Under the pieces are notes generated by a model. That model was not told where the DNA came from. It worked only from the letters and a program-made list of their open reading frames with translations, and ran no database searches. From assembly GCA_006212115.1 (NCBI GenBank), contig PDUK01000011.1, positions 1 through 62,386 on the forward strand: 62,386 bases of DNA. The letters run 5' to 3'. Of this stretch, positions 7,155 through 16,272 are shown one piece after another. The position numbers were made by a program, and so were the translations under genes. Each line of letters opens with the position of its first letter. Position 1 is the stretch's first letter. This DNA comes from Thalassolituus sp. Its GTDB lineage: Bacteria > Pseudomonadota > Gammaproteobacteria > Pseudomonadales > Oceanobacteraceae.

Positions 7155-9776
7155 TTAATTTCTTAATTCACGACGGTAAACAATACGCTCGTGCCCGCGG
7201 TAAACACCAAAGCTCACGGTGGATGACGGAGACTCAAAGGAACCGTCACCATCGTAATCTCCACGAAGCCAGGTCGGCGCGGTATAGCTGATACCTGCGT
7301 CACCGGTGTCGGGCGCTCCCGGAACCGTCGTTGGCGCGAGCAGGCGTATACCCTCATCGCCACTACTCCCCCCTGTTAATGTCCCTGAGCTCGCTGCAAC
7401 CGCACTGATGCCGTCCACCGTCGCATTGGCACTATCCCAATCTGTGCAATCATCCAGATCATTGCGAACGTATTTGCCGTCGAGGAAGTATTCAGTCACC
7501 AACCCTACGTTCAGATCATACATTTCAGCACCGAACGTATCCTGTAACCGCATGCGACCAAAACGCATCGAAACACCACTGGTATCCGGTGAAAAATCGA
7601 GAGGCCCTGTAAAGCCCGCCTCACCATCACTCCAGCTACCAATAGAGAAAGCCAGATCAGGAACGAAAGGATTTACTTCTGCATTTAACGTTCGGGCATA
7701 GGCCATAGAGTCCAGTGCTGAAAAAACATAACGCATTTGTCCCGGCGCAATAACCGTTAGCTCCCCCTCATTAAAGTCAGTATCAGGAGAACCCGCCAGT
7801 GGGAGCAAGGTCGTATCTTTTCCCTGTGCTGTCGTATCGGTCGATGGGGTACTGACACCCGCAAAAAGCGCAGCAGCCGTCAATTTACGAAAATCATCAT
7901 CTGTATAATTCTGCGTGACTGCAGCAGGCGTTGCGGCGTTGTACGGAGAAATGGTCAACTCCGGCGCTACTCGCCAGGAGAACGGCTGACCTGTGTAAGT
8001 ATTGCCAGTGGGACAGCCGCTGTTGACACTGCCTGCATCCGTCAATGCCACATCAAAATACGCAGGAATAAAACGCCCGGTTGGCCGGCTTGAAAAAGTC
8101 TGCAAGGTGGTATCCGACAGCGTGCCAAGCGCGGCGCCGAAATACAGCGGTGGCTGCGCATCGATACTAAAAACCCCAACCTCACTCTGCGTCATACTGA
8201 CGGATGTTATGCCCGTCGCACTCATAGTATGGGTGTAGCTTCCAGGGGAGATAACACCGTTCTCCCCTCCTGACGGCGCAAGAACAGTGGCACTCAGATT
8301 AACAGGACTGACGGAAATATAATTTGGCGTCGCAGTATTACCATCGCAGAAGTCACTGTCGCTATCCGCCTGCCAGGCTACCGCCGAAATTTCGACTGGG
8401 AAAGAATCACCGGCCGTGCCAAACACACCACAGGAAGCATAAGAACCACTGCACGTGCTTCCGGTATTGATACAAAGACCAGCTGGACGAGCCACATAAT
8501 TGTCTTGCCCGACTAACGTAAGCCCAACATCACTGCCACTTCCATCGTAACGAGCAACCAGCGTTTTCTGTCCGGCATCCGAATAGCCAAGTGTCGGTAA
8601 TGTCGCGGTACCAGAGCCATCGAAATTGAGGCTCAGCGACGTCGGTGCAGCAGCACTGCCTGATACGTTCACCCCACCCAAGTCACTGACCATAGTGCCT
8701 GTTGGTGGTGAGTCGTAACGGGTATAGAAATCCACGCTCTTAGTAACATTCGAGAAAGCAGGAACGCACAGTGGCGAATTATCGCTTTGACGTACGGCCT
8801 GAATCGTCGCCGTGGCGGTACCTTTGCCCGAGAGAAAATCCGGAGTACTCACAAAAAAACCCGCGCTGGCAAACGTCAACGAACAATTGGCGGAATATCC
8901 CCCACCGTCTATCGAACACAGGTCACCACCACCAATTTTAGGCGGAGTCGAAAACGTAATTCCGATATTCGAAGTTCCGGGTGTTGTTTGTCTTAATTGA
9001 AAGGTGCCACTGCCGCCGGATAACGTACGGGTATCACCGCCAACCCAACCACTGGGCGACAGAATAATAGTGACGTCGTCGTTATAAGTTGATGTGCAAT
9101 TCGCATCCGCACAGGCATAAACGGTGACGCTATGAGGGTTGCAGGTGAGCGCAGTCGATAGATAAGAAAAGCGGAAATGATCGGGCCCCGCAGGAGGTAG
9201 GTCGGCGTTAATCACAATATCACTGACGTACCAATTATCGCCGAGTAAATCGAACAAGCTGAATCCGCCACCAGTCATCACATAGCGGATCTGAAAATTA
9301 TCGTGGTATGCATTGGATGGAAGCGAGGCAGAATAGGTGTAATTACTCCCGAGCGAAAGCAGCCCCAGAAAACCGTTATCAGCGACAAAGGTATTCAACG
9401 TCTGCCAGCCGCCGTCATCACGGCGATACTGAGCGACCAGGTTTTCACCGGGGTTGGGAGCCGCTCCAATAAACCCGAGTAATAAATTAAAAGGCACGGA
9501 TACGTCGAAACTTAAATCGACAGAATCTGCTTCTGAAAAATCATAAACCTGCGACTCAACTTCGACATATCCGTTACGCAGGTTCAGTTCACCCAGTGAA
9601 TTAATCACAGCACGAGAAGCATTAGATGTCACCCAATCCACACCCATGGTTGCGCCACCCAACAAATTAAAGAGCACAGGGACCGCACTCACCGGGCAAG
9701 ATAACAGAACGACCAGACACAACGTCGATAGAGAGCGAGCGCGATAACCTGACTGGTGCGTTCTGAAGTTATTCAT
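7155..9776 (-). CDS. mshQ: MshQ-like pilus-associated protein (DUF6701), second copy
   Basis: 873 residues, exported (signal peptide with CLVVLLSCPVSAV). It has an N-terminal beta-sandwich-like module (about 40-190, with VDLSFDVSVPF and WYVSDIVIN) and a long C-terminal DUF6701 region shared with the neighbouring copy (HFRFSYLSTALTCNP onward, ending GVYRGHERIVYRREL). MshQ closes MSHA clusters and is thought to be a minor, possibly tip-located, pilus protein. Its ATG abuts the stop codon of the upstream mshQ copy exactly. Compared with that copy it carries one N-terminal module, not two, and the module sequence is unrelated in detail. Confidence 0.85.
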   Translation of the reverse strand: MNNFRTHQSGYRARSLSTLCLVVLLSCPVSAVPVLFNLLGGATMGVDWVTSNASRAVINSLGELNLRNGYVEVESQVYDFSEADSVDLSFDVSVPFNLLLGFIGAAPNPGENLVAQYRRDDGGWQTLNTFVADNGFLGLLSLGSNYTYSASLPSNAYHDNFQIRYVMTGGGFSLFDLLGDNWYVSDIVINADLPPAGPDHFRFSYLSTALTCNPHSVTVYACADANCTSTYNDDVTIILSPSGWVGGDTRTLSGGSGTFQLRQTTPGTSNIGITFSTPPKIGGGDLCSIDGGGYSANCSLTFASAGFFVSTPDFLSGKGTATATIQAVRQSDNSPLCVPAFSNVTKSVDFYTRYDSPPTGTMVSDLGGVNVSGSAAAPTSLSLNFDGSGTATLPTLGYSDAGQKTLVARYDGSGSDVGLTLVGQDNYVARPAGLCINTGSTCSGSYASCGVFGTAGDSFPVEISAVAWQADSDSDFCDGNTATPNYISVSPVNLSATVLAPSGGENGVISPGSYTHTMSATGITSVSMTQSEVGVFSIDAQPPLYFGAALGTLSDTTLQTFSSRPTGRFIPAYFDVALTDAGSVNSGCPTGNTYTGQPFSWRVAPELTISPYNAATPAAVTQNYTDDDFRKLTAAALFAGVSTPSTDTTAQGKDTTLLPLAGSPDTDFNEGELTVIAPGQMRYVFSALDSMAYARTLNAEVNPFVPDLAFSIGSWSDGEAGFTGPLDFSPDTSGVSMRFGRMRLQDTFGAEMYDLNVGLVTEYFLDGKYVRNDLDDCTDWDSANATVDGISAVAASSGTLTGGSSGDEGIRLLAPTTVPGAPDTGDAGISYTAPTWLRGDYDGDGSFESPSSTVSFGVYRGHERIVYRRELRN

Positions 9777-12700
9777 TTAACGAACCTCTTTTCTGTATAT
9801 CACCCGTTCATGACCGCGATACACACCAAAGGTCGCCGTGGCCTCTGGGTCATCCCCAAAATTACCATCGTTATCGAAATCGCCCTCTAACCATGAAGGC
9901 GCATCATAAGTCACCGTCGCATCACCTGTATCCGGAGTACCGGGCACGGCTGTCGGCGCAGTCAGCGTTATGCCATCACTGCCACTGGTTCCTGACCCAA
10001 GCGTGCCACTGCCCGCTTGCACACTGCTCATGGCGCTGACCGTAGCGTTGGCATTGTCCCAGGTTGTGCATGAATCAAGCGTATTAGGCTGGTAAGCCCC
10101 ATTCAGAAAATACTCGGTATGAAGAGGCAGAATCAGACTGTTGGTTTCTGGGCCATAACTGTCTTCCACTATCAAGCGCCCAAAACGCATATCCACACCC
10201 GATCCATCGGCCGTGAAATCGATCTGGTTCTGCACACTGGCTTCTCCGTCGCTGATGGCCGAGCCCACCTCGAATTCCAATGCTGGCTCAAACGGATTCA
10301 CTTCAGCAGAGGCATTGCGCTGATACGTCACGGTATCCATTATCGAGAACTCGTATTGCATCTGACCCGGCGCAATCACGGTGAGTGTACCGTCGTTAAA
10401 TTGAGTCCCTGGGGCGCCTGTAAGCTGCAGGGGTGCGCCTCCCGTTCCGACGGCAGCGGCATCCTCTGTGGGGTAAGTCACACTAGGTGCGACATTGCTT
10501 GCAGTCAGCTTGCGGAAATCATCGTGGGTGTAATTCAATGTTTCTGCTTTAGGGCTGGCACCATTAAAGGCGGTGAAAACCACTTTTGGTGTAATCAACC
10601 AGTCGATGGCTTCTCCAGTGTAAGTGTTCTCACTGGGGCAGGTTGGAGACCACTCTCCGGCATCCACTAAACTTGCCTCGAAATGGTCAGGAATAAATCG
10701 TCCCGTTGCCTGACTGCTAAATGCCTGTCGTGTAGTACTTGACGTCGATCCCAACGCCGCGCCGAAATACAAAGGCGGATTCGCATCGAAGGTGAATACA
10801 CCAACTTCGCTTTGTGCCAGATTAACGACATTCACACCCGAACCCGAATGGTTATAAGCCGTAGGCGATATCACGCCGTTCACTCCCGGAGATGGCGCAA
10901 GCAAAGTAGAGCTCAGATCAACATTACCACCCGACTGATAATTCGGCGTAACGCTGTTGCCATCACAGAGATCTGAGTCAGGATCTGACTGCCATGCAAC
11001 GGCAGACACATTCATTGGGAACGACACACCCGCCGTTCCAAACACTCCCCAAGACGCGTACGGGCCGGAAAAACTGCTGCCAGTGTCCACGCACAACCCC
11101 ACTGGACGAGCGACATACGAATCACTGCCATCCATAATCAAACCAAGATCACTGCCCGTTCCCACGTAGCGGGCATGCAATGATTTTTGTCCAGCATCCA
11201 TATAATTCAGGGCAGGCAGGGTGGCGAGTCCGGTGCCGTCAAAGTTCAGAGATAAGGTCGTAGGGAGTACGCTGTTTCCGGATACGGCGGCCCCTCCAAG
11301 CGTTGTCGACATCGTTCCGGATGCCGGAATGTCATAGCTGGTCCAGAAATTCACATTCTTCGTTACGTTGGCAAATGCTGGCGTACACTCCGCCGAATTA
11401 TCGCTCTTACGAACCGCCTGGATGGTTGCATTGGTAATGGCTTTACCCGATATAAGGTCCGGCACAGACACCAGTAAACCTGAATCAGCGAACGTAAGAG
11501 AACAACCCGACGAATACGCACCGCCATCAATAGAACATTGAACGCCCCCACCACTGGCGACGGGGACTGACGAGGCAACCCCTAAGGTGACCGTTCCTGC
11601 GGTAGTGCGAGCAAACGAGAGTACATCACTGCCACCGCTAATCGTCACAGCGTTTCCGCCCACCCAGCCCGTCGGAGTGAGCACCACATCCACAGGGTCG
11701 GTATACAAACTTGAACAGGTTGCGTCTTCACACACCTGAATAGTGATGTCCTGAGGATTGCAGGTCAGCGCTGCCGAATTGTAAGACAAGCGGAAATGAT
11801 CAATCGCAGAGGACGTATCATCGCGCGTTCCGACGTAAACATTATCGATATGATAAAAATCATAGCGTCGGAAGAGTAACGTTGTGCCATCCGCCTGGTA
11901 AAACCTTAAGCGGAAATCACTGTGCATCGCGTCATCGGGTACACGAGCTTCATAGCGATATATCTCGCCAGAATTGGAAGCCGACGGATCATGAAAATCA
12001 ATCGTGCGCCAGGTTCCGTTGGCAAGATAAATCTGTACGTATACTTCCGCGGCGCTGGGATCTTCACTGTCGTAATTTCCGGGCGTAATGGCATCGGTCC
12101 CGCTAAAACTATCATCACCGTAACGAATCCAATATTCCATTTCCGCGAAAGTTTCACCCGAAAGATCAATACTACGGGTCGTGGTGGTACGTTCGCCACA
12201 ACAGGTAAACATGCTGCGTGTCCCTGTCTCAGCCGTGTGATTACTGATCTGAGAAGTGAAGTTTCCATCAAAGATCGTCACATACCAGTCTGGTAGTACC
12301 TCCCCCGGAGGAGGAGTCATTAATAAGTTACGTTCGAAGTCATCGTAAAACAGCGGGTATTTTGTTGTACCCACCTCGAAGTCAGTCACTTTAAGGTCGT
12401 CGATGTGCCAGAAATCTCTTCGTGTTGAGGCGCTGCCGGAACCATCAGCCTGATAAAATCGGAAGCGGAAGCTACTGTGCAGGCCCGCAGCCGGAATCTT
12501 CGCATACACGTTGTAAGTATCACCGCCGCTGGAGCCGCCACCCTCCCATAGTTGAAGGGCCTGCCAGCTACCGTTATCCAGCAGAACGTCGAGGCGCAGA
12601 TCATCGCCACTCGAAGGCCACTCACTGTAGTTATCCGATCCACTGCGGAGCCAAAAACTGACCTCTGCGTAATTTGATCCGCTCAGATCCATCACATCAG

Positions 12701-12974
12701 AAATCACATACACTTCATCACAGCAGATATACATACTGCGACTGCCAGAATTAGCGATATAAGTTCCAATCCCTGCCTCGCCTCGTGAACCGATAGGCGC
12801 AACAAGATAGGTGTGCGTACCACCATTTAAAGTTGAACGCTCGAAGTCATCGGACCAAAGATCAACCCTAGCGTGTACGCTTAGCGGCAGGCCTAAAATA
12901 ATCAGCGTCCAAAGGATATAGCTGGTAAAACCCAGGTAATGACGGGCGCTTTTGTGGAGAGCGATACTACTCAT
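9777..12974 (-). CDS. mshQ: MshQ-like pilus-associated protein (DUF6701), first copy with two N-terminal lectin-like modules
   Basis: 1065 residues. A signal peptide (ILWTLIILGLPLSVHA) is followed by two internally repeated modules, about 38-200 and 208-380. Each opens with (S/Y)DDFER, carries a vicinal Cys pair (YICCDE, FTCCGE) and closes with an FRFRFYQADG / FRLRFYQADG plus HIDD/HIDN strand, a MAM/LamG-like jelly-roll look. After that comes the DUF6701 region common to the next gene, ending GVYRGHERVIYRKEV. The start overlaps mshP's stop by 4 bases (ATGA). The modules could bind glycans or surfaces. That is inference from fold appearance only. Confidence 0.85.
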   Translation of the reverse strand: MSSIALHKSARHYLGFTSYILWTLIILGLPLSVHARVDLWSDDFERSTLNGGTHTYLVAPIGSRGEAGIGTYIANSGSRSMYICCDEVYVISDVMDLSGSNYAEVSFWLRSGSDNYSEWPSSGDDLRLDVLLDNGSWQALQLWEGGGSSGGDTYNVYAKIPAAGLHSSFRFRFYQADGSGSASTRRDFWHIDDLKVTDFEVGTTKYPLFYDDFERNLLMTPPPGEVLPDWYVTIFDGNFTSQISNHTAETGTRSMFTCCGERTTTTRSIDLSGETFAEMEYWIRYGDDSFSGTDAITPGNYDSEDPSAAEVYVQIYLANGTWRTIDFHDPSASNSGEIYRYEARVPDDAMHSDFRLRFYQADGTTLLFRRYDFYHIDNVYVGTRDDTSSAIDHFRLSYNSAALTCNPQDITIQVCEDATCSSLYTDPVDVVLTPTGWVGGNAVTISGGSDVLSFARTTAGTVTLGVASSVPVASGGGVQCSIDGGAYSSGCSLTFADSGLLVSVPDLISGKAITNATIQAVRKSDNSAECTPAFANVTKNVNFWTSYDIPASGTMSTTLGGAAVSGNSVLPTTLSLNFDGTGLATLPALNYMDAGQKSLHARYVGTGSDLGLIMDGSDSYVARPVGLCVDTGSSFSGPYASWGVFGTAGVSFPMNVSAVAWQSDPDSDLCDGNSVTPNYQSGGNVDLSSTLLAPSPGVNGVISPTAYNHSGSGVNVVNLAQSEVGVFTFDANPPLYFGAALGSTSSTTRQAFSSQATGRFIPDHFEASLVDAGEWSPTCPSENTYTGEAIDWLITPKVVFTAFNGASPKAETLNYTHDDFRKLTASNVAPSVTYPTEDAAAVGTGGAPLQLTGAPGTQFNDGTLTVIAPGQMQYEFSIMDTVTYQRNASAEVNPFEPALEFEVGSAISDGEASVQNQIDFTADGSGVDMRFGRLIVEDSYGPETNSLILPLHTEYFLNGAYQPNTLDSCTTWDNANATVSAMSSVQAGSGTLGSGTSGSDGITLTAPTAVPGTPDTGDATVTYDAPSWLEGDFDNDGNFGDDPEATATFGVYRGHERVIYRKEVR

Positions 12975-13396
12975 CTCGCTCGTACCTCAAGAGTTCTAGT
13001 AGCCTGATCCATCCCTGTACCGCAACTGCCAATGGAATTGAGGGTGAATAAATCCTCACCATTGATGTTCATCTGTGAACAACTGACGCTCGCTTCACAA
13101 CCTCGTAAGCCAGCGACATCAAAATCTGTTTCGAAAAACGGTGCCAATGCACACGACCTTCCAGCCGAGCCGTCCGGTGGCATTAACACATTTAATGCAG
13201 CCTCAGCTCCGGACTCTGCAGCATAAAAAGCACGCTGCCCCTGAATATGTAACGCGCCAGACTGAGCATTTGTCTGCTGCATGGAGCCCATTGCTGTGAC
13301 AATCACCGCGAGCACCGTAATGACGAACAATGCCATCGGCAAACCAAACCCCGCTTGCGATGACCGTACTCTTAATCGATCTGAATCACGGAACAT
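12971..13396 (-). CDS. mshP: MSHA biogenesis protein MshP (PilX-like)
   Basis: 141 residues. A short basic leader ends in QAGFGLPMALFVITVL, a degenerate prepilin-like N-terminus (G-F-G-L-P) followed by one hydrophobic helix. Downstream, the A-F-Y-A-A-E-S-G-A-E segment is the hallmark of PilX/MshP-type minor pilins, where the pilin Glu5 role is not kept. Four Cys residues in the C-terminal part may form disulfides. It overlaps mshO by 11 bases and mshQ by 4, consistent with one transcript. Confidence 0.85.
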   Translation of the reverse strand: MFRDSDRLRVRSSQAGFGLPMALFVITVLAVIVTAMGSMQQTNAQSGALHIQGQRAFYAAESGAEAALNVLMPPDGSAGRSCALAPFFETDFDVAGLRGCEASVSCSQMNINGEDLFTLNSIGSCGTGMDQATRTLEVRAR

Positions 13397-14213
13397 TCAC
13401 TACCCTCACCTGCTGTCCCAGGGTTAAGGTTTCACCCGTTGTGGGATGCTGCAAAATGTACTCAAACGCAACCAACCCGTTTCGCGCTAACGTGGGGTTC
13501 TGAAACCTGAAGGTCATGGAGTTGGCCTGAAGTGGGAACGCCAGGACGCTACGACCACCAGCGAAATTCGTCGGTAAGGCCGCTTTTAAATTGGCGACAT
13601 CACTGATAAACCCGTAGCCACGGTATCTATACAGGTACGCTCCATCCTGACAGATGGTCTCGGGGGCGGAAGACAAATAGTAACGACGTTCAGGAGAGTC
13701 AGCCGGAAACGTATGACCCGACGCCAGAGTCACATCCACAACGACATTACCGGCGGGAACCGAACCTATGTCCGGGGTAATCGGTCCCGGATCATTTTGA
13801 GCGTACAGGTTAGCAGAGGAAATTGGATAAACCGAAACGTAACCGCTGGCAGCCTGAGAGACCGAATATGGTGCCGCCCGGAATGACGTAATATCACTGC
13901 CCACAGAGAGATCTGTATACATAGAGGCGGCGACAACGGGCATAAACTCAACGCACAAGTTATCCGCTGTGGTTCTTATGCTGCCCGGCAAAGCGTCGCG
14001 TAACGCGCGACTGATCTGTTCGTTAACGACATAGCCCGCAGATGCGAGTTGTTGACGCCCATTGCTGGCAATAAATCCCTCACTGCTGGAACGAATAAAC
14101 TGCACTGATACGGTAGCCAATACAGTCGCGACAACCATGGTCATCACTAACTCAACCAGAGTAAAACCACGCTGCCTCAGAAGACCTTGTTTAAACAGAG
14201 GAAAAATCATCAA
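13386..14213 (-). CDS. mshO: MSHA minor pilin MshO
   Basis: 275 residues with a type IV prepilin leader cut before FTLVELVMTMVVATV (peptidase site G-F-T-L-V-E, Glu5 present). The large C-terminal head (about 240 residues) with SPERRYYLSSAPETIC and YLYRYRGYGF matches MshO in length and order. As a minor pilin it would help initiate pilus assembly in the inner membrane. The start ATG overlaps the mshD stop (ATGA). Confidence 0.88.
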   Translation of the reverse strand: MMIFPLFKQGLLRQRGFTLVELVMTMVVATVLATVSVQFIRSSSEGFIASNGRQQLASAGYVVNEQISRALRDALPGSIRTTADNLCVEFMPVVAASMYTDLSVGSDITSFRAAPYSVSQAASGYVSVYPISSANLYAQNDPGPITPDIGSVPAGNVVVDVTLASGHTFPADSPERRYYLSSAPETICQDGAYLYRYRGYGFISDVANLKAALPTNFAGGRSVLAFPLQANSMTFRFQNPTLARNGLVAFEYILQHPTTGETLTLGQQVRVVNVP

Positions 14214-14695
14214 TAATTCCCCTTATAAACAGAGAACACAGATACATCGCCAGTCGGATCTGTGATCGATATATCAACGCGCTTTGATCCACCCGCCAAT
14301 GTGCCAATACTGTTGTCGCAGGCTACATCGATCGTCACCAGAAATCCGCTATAGTCGGCGACAAGTGATGCGTCCATGGTGTCGGGGGATTCGTTGTTGA
14401 TGGCATCGTAGTCATCAACGTCATCGTAGTTATCACGCGATTCGCCATCATCGGTTATCCGACAGGCGCCAGTGTAGGTCGGGACGCCATTTGTACCAGT
14501 GTCCTCGTCATAGCGTCGCGACAGAATTTCATCAAAATAAAGTTGAGCCAGATCCAGTGAACGTGTCTGAATCATGCCGTCTGCAGATCGGCCTGTGAGT
14601 ACGCTGAATGCGCGTAGAGAAGCAACCAGGGCAAGAGAAATAATAACGATGGTGATCACCATCTCGACCAGGGACATACCGCGCATTCTTAGCAT
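14210..14695 (-). CDS. mshD: MSHA minor pilin MshD
   Basis: 161 residues. Prepilin leader MLRMRGMSLVEMVITIVIISL: cleavage would be at G-M-S-L-V-E with Glu5. The following AFSVLTGRSADGMIQTRSLDLAQLYFDEIL matches the MshD/PilV class. Acidic, Asp-rich head. It lies between mshC (15 bases away) and mshO (4-base overlap). Confidence 0.86.
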   Translation of the reverse strand: MLRMRGMSLVEMVITIVIISLALVASLRAFSVLTGRSADGMIQTRSLDLAQLYFDEILSRRYDEDTGTNGVPTYTGACRITDDGESRDNYDDVDDYDAINNESPDTMDASLVADYSGFLVTIDVACDNSIGTLAGGSKRVDISITDPTGDVSVFSVYKGNY

Positions 14696-14710
14696 AAGTG
14701 CGACTCCCCC

Positions 14711-15175
14711 TCAGGGCTGACAATTACCAATATAGGCAAAACCACTGGCTGAAATACAAAGGACGTGCGTGTTTCCGCCGGAAAACACAAACTGGTTCTG
14801 AGCGGACGTTTCCGCATTAATATCGAAGCTGACAGAGACGCTGCCGCCGTTATTAAGAGTGATACCGTTGACGGCGAGACTAGCGCCACTGCGGGTGGCT
14901 TCCCGCGTACCGAAATCCGTCGCGCCTTGAGAAACCGAATACAACCAGTCGCTTGCTGTCTGGCTGACCGTCAGCGTTACGGGCGTCGCCGACACTGCGT
15001 TAACCAATGCGCGTTTCTGCGCAAGAATGGCCACAGACACCAACTGCTCCCGTGCAGCAATCGTGCTGTAACGATCCGTGTTAAGAAACAGACTACTGGC
15101 AGAAACGGAAATAATGGCGATCAGGGTGATCACCATTATCATTTCTACCAGCGTAAAGCCGCGCAGCTTACGCAA
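14711..15175 (-). CDS. mshC: MSHA minor pilin MshC
   Basis: 154 residues. Prepilin leader MRKLRGFTLVEMIMVITLIAI with the G-F-T-L-V-E peptidase site. The GspH/FimT-like head has the pattern YSTIAAREQLVSVAILAQKRA typical of MshC. Two Cys near the C-terminus (HVLCISASGFAYIGNC) probably make the C-terminal disulfide loop. It is 7 bases downstream of the mshA stop. Confidence 0.87.
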   Translation of the reverse strand: MRKLRGFTLVEMIMVITLIAIISVSASSLFLNTDRYSTIAAREQLVSVAILAQKRALVNAVSATPVTLTVSQTASDWLYSVSQGATDFGTREATRSGASLAVNGITLNNGGSVSVSFDINAETSAQNQFVFSGGNTHVLCISASGFAYIGNCQP

Positions 15176-15182
15176 AGTAACC

Positions 15183-15650
15183 TCAGCAGCCGCCTGGGGT
15201 TACAACAACGGCTGGTGCAGCGGTAATCGGATTCTGGTTCTCAGTTGCTGCTGTCGCCGCCTTGTAGGTCACTGTACAACCTGCACCCGTGGTCAGCGTA
15301 TACGTCAGCACTGAACCGCCCGCAGTACCACCACCAGTAATCGTATAATCGCCCGCTACCTGTGCTGCAGTAGTAATACCATCCTCATCGGCAGTGGGAT
15401 AACCATTGACCATGGTGATGTCTGCACCTTCCAGGGTAACGTCAGCTCCCGGCGTACCACCATCTGCCAGCTGTTGTGCGTGTGCAATATTGGCCGCGGC
15501 ACGCAAAGCACCTGCCAGGGCATTCAGACTGGCAACCCGGGCGTCCTCACCAAAGTCTGCAAAGCGTGGCAACGCAAAGGCAGAGAGCACACCGAGAATA
15601 ACAATTACCATGATCAGTTCGATCAGTGTAAAACCTCTTTGTTTTTTCAT
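15183..15650 (-). CDS. mshA: Major MSHA-type pilin MshA
   Basis: 155 residues. Perfect type IVa prepilin N-terminus: short basic leader MKKQRG, then FTLIELIMVIVILGVLSAFALPRFADF (cleavage after Gly6, Glu5 present). The MshA-type ASLNALAGALRAAANIAHAQQL helix follows. The C-terminal pair of Cys (GAGC ... PGGC) would close the D-loop. A strong ribosome site (GGAGTCGG) precedes the ATG. The head is rich in Ala/Thr/Gly with no similarity I can recall, as expected for a surface-exposed, variable pilin. Confidence 0.92.
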   Translation of the reverse strand: MKKQRGFTLIELIMVIVILGVLSAFALPRFADFGEDARVASLNALAGALRAAANIAHAQQLADGGTPGADVTLEGADITMVNGYPTADEDGITTAAQVAGDYTITGGGTAGGSVLTYTLTTGAGCTVTYKAATAATENQNPITAAPAVVVTPGGC

Positions 15651-15667
15651 ATCCCGACTCCTGTGTG

Positions 15668-16171
15668 TTATCGGATGTTCCAGCTTACGCGGCCATCGGC
15701 CGAGCTATAGTCAATGTAAAATCTGTCGCCACTGGCTCTGTGGTAGTACCGACAATGTCCCTCTACGACTTCGATTCGGAAATCAGCGCCGGAGTCATCT
15801 CCGGTTGTCAGTGTCGGAACTTCTATATCCAGAAGACTATTCCACAGTCCCTCACAGCTACGTGTCGTCGTTACGCCTGTATCTGAATCCGTTTCAGAAT
15901 CCCGCGGAACTGGCCAACCATCTTTATTCATGGTCATCCCGCTCAGCAGAGTGCTCGTCTTGTCGGTCATCCACGCTTTCCGGTAAATCATGCCTCCGGT
16001 CTGCAATGAGCTTCCTACCGACTTAACATGTGCACGCCAGGCATCCTCGATAATGTCATCCATTTTGGGCACCAGAATCAGTATCCCGACCATCATTACC
16101 GCGAGTGCGACCGCCGACTGAAGTAGAGAAAACCCCTTGCTTCTGACTGCGATCCGTAACGTCGTTGGCAT
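15668..16171 (-). CDS. mshB: MshB-like minor pilin
   Basis: 167 residues. The prepilin leader reads VRSKGFSLLQSAVALAVMMV: G-F-S-L is a peptidase site, but position 5 is Gln instead of Glu, unusual among MSHA pilins. The NKDGWPVPR segment and the helix HVKSVGSSLQTGGMIYRKAW fit MshB, which precedes mshA in Vibrio-type clusters. The two Cys could form a loop. mshF, expected between mshG and mshB in Vibrio, is absent here. The gene lies 17 bases before mshA, behind a possible sigma-54 promoter. Confidence 0.7.
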   Translation of the reverse strand: MPTTLRIAVRSKGFSLLQSAVALAVMMVGILILVPKMDDIIEDAWRAHVKSVGSSLQTGGMIYRKAWMTDKTSTLLSGMTMNKDGWPVPRDSETDSDTGVTTTRSCEGLWNSLLDIEVPTLTTGDDSGADFRIEVVEGHCRYYHRASGDRFYIDYSSADGRVSWNIR

Positions 16172-16251
16172 ACTTAAACCTTAGTCAACAATGGGAGGAA
16201 CGGAGGGTGGATTAACGAAATAAAACATTTCGTGCATTACAAAAACGAAGC

Positions 16252-16266
16252 GCATTAAGCGGGCCA
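16252..16266 (-). promoter_or_regulatory. Candidate sigma-54 promoter in front of mshB-mshA
   Basis: Read on the minus strand, TGGCCC-N5-ATGC gives the GG-N10-GC spacing of a -24/-12 promoter, with the start expected near 16240, about 70 bases upstream of mshB. The consensus A at the fifth position is C and the first T of TTGC is A. It lies in the only sizeable gap (101 bases) inside the pilus cluster, just before the pilin genes. Confidence 0.4.
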
Positions 16267-16272
16267 ATATGT

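Noticed and set aside
10119..10670. 183-codon plus-strand frame within mshQ
   Set aside because: Antisense shadow of the DUF6701 region, no ribosome site or domain.
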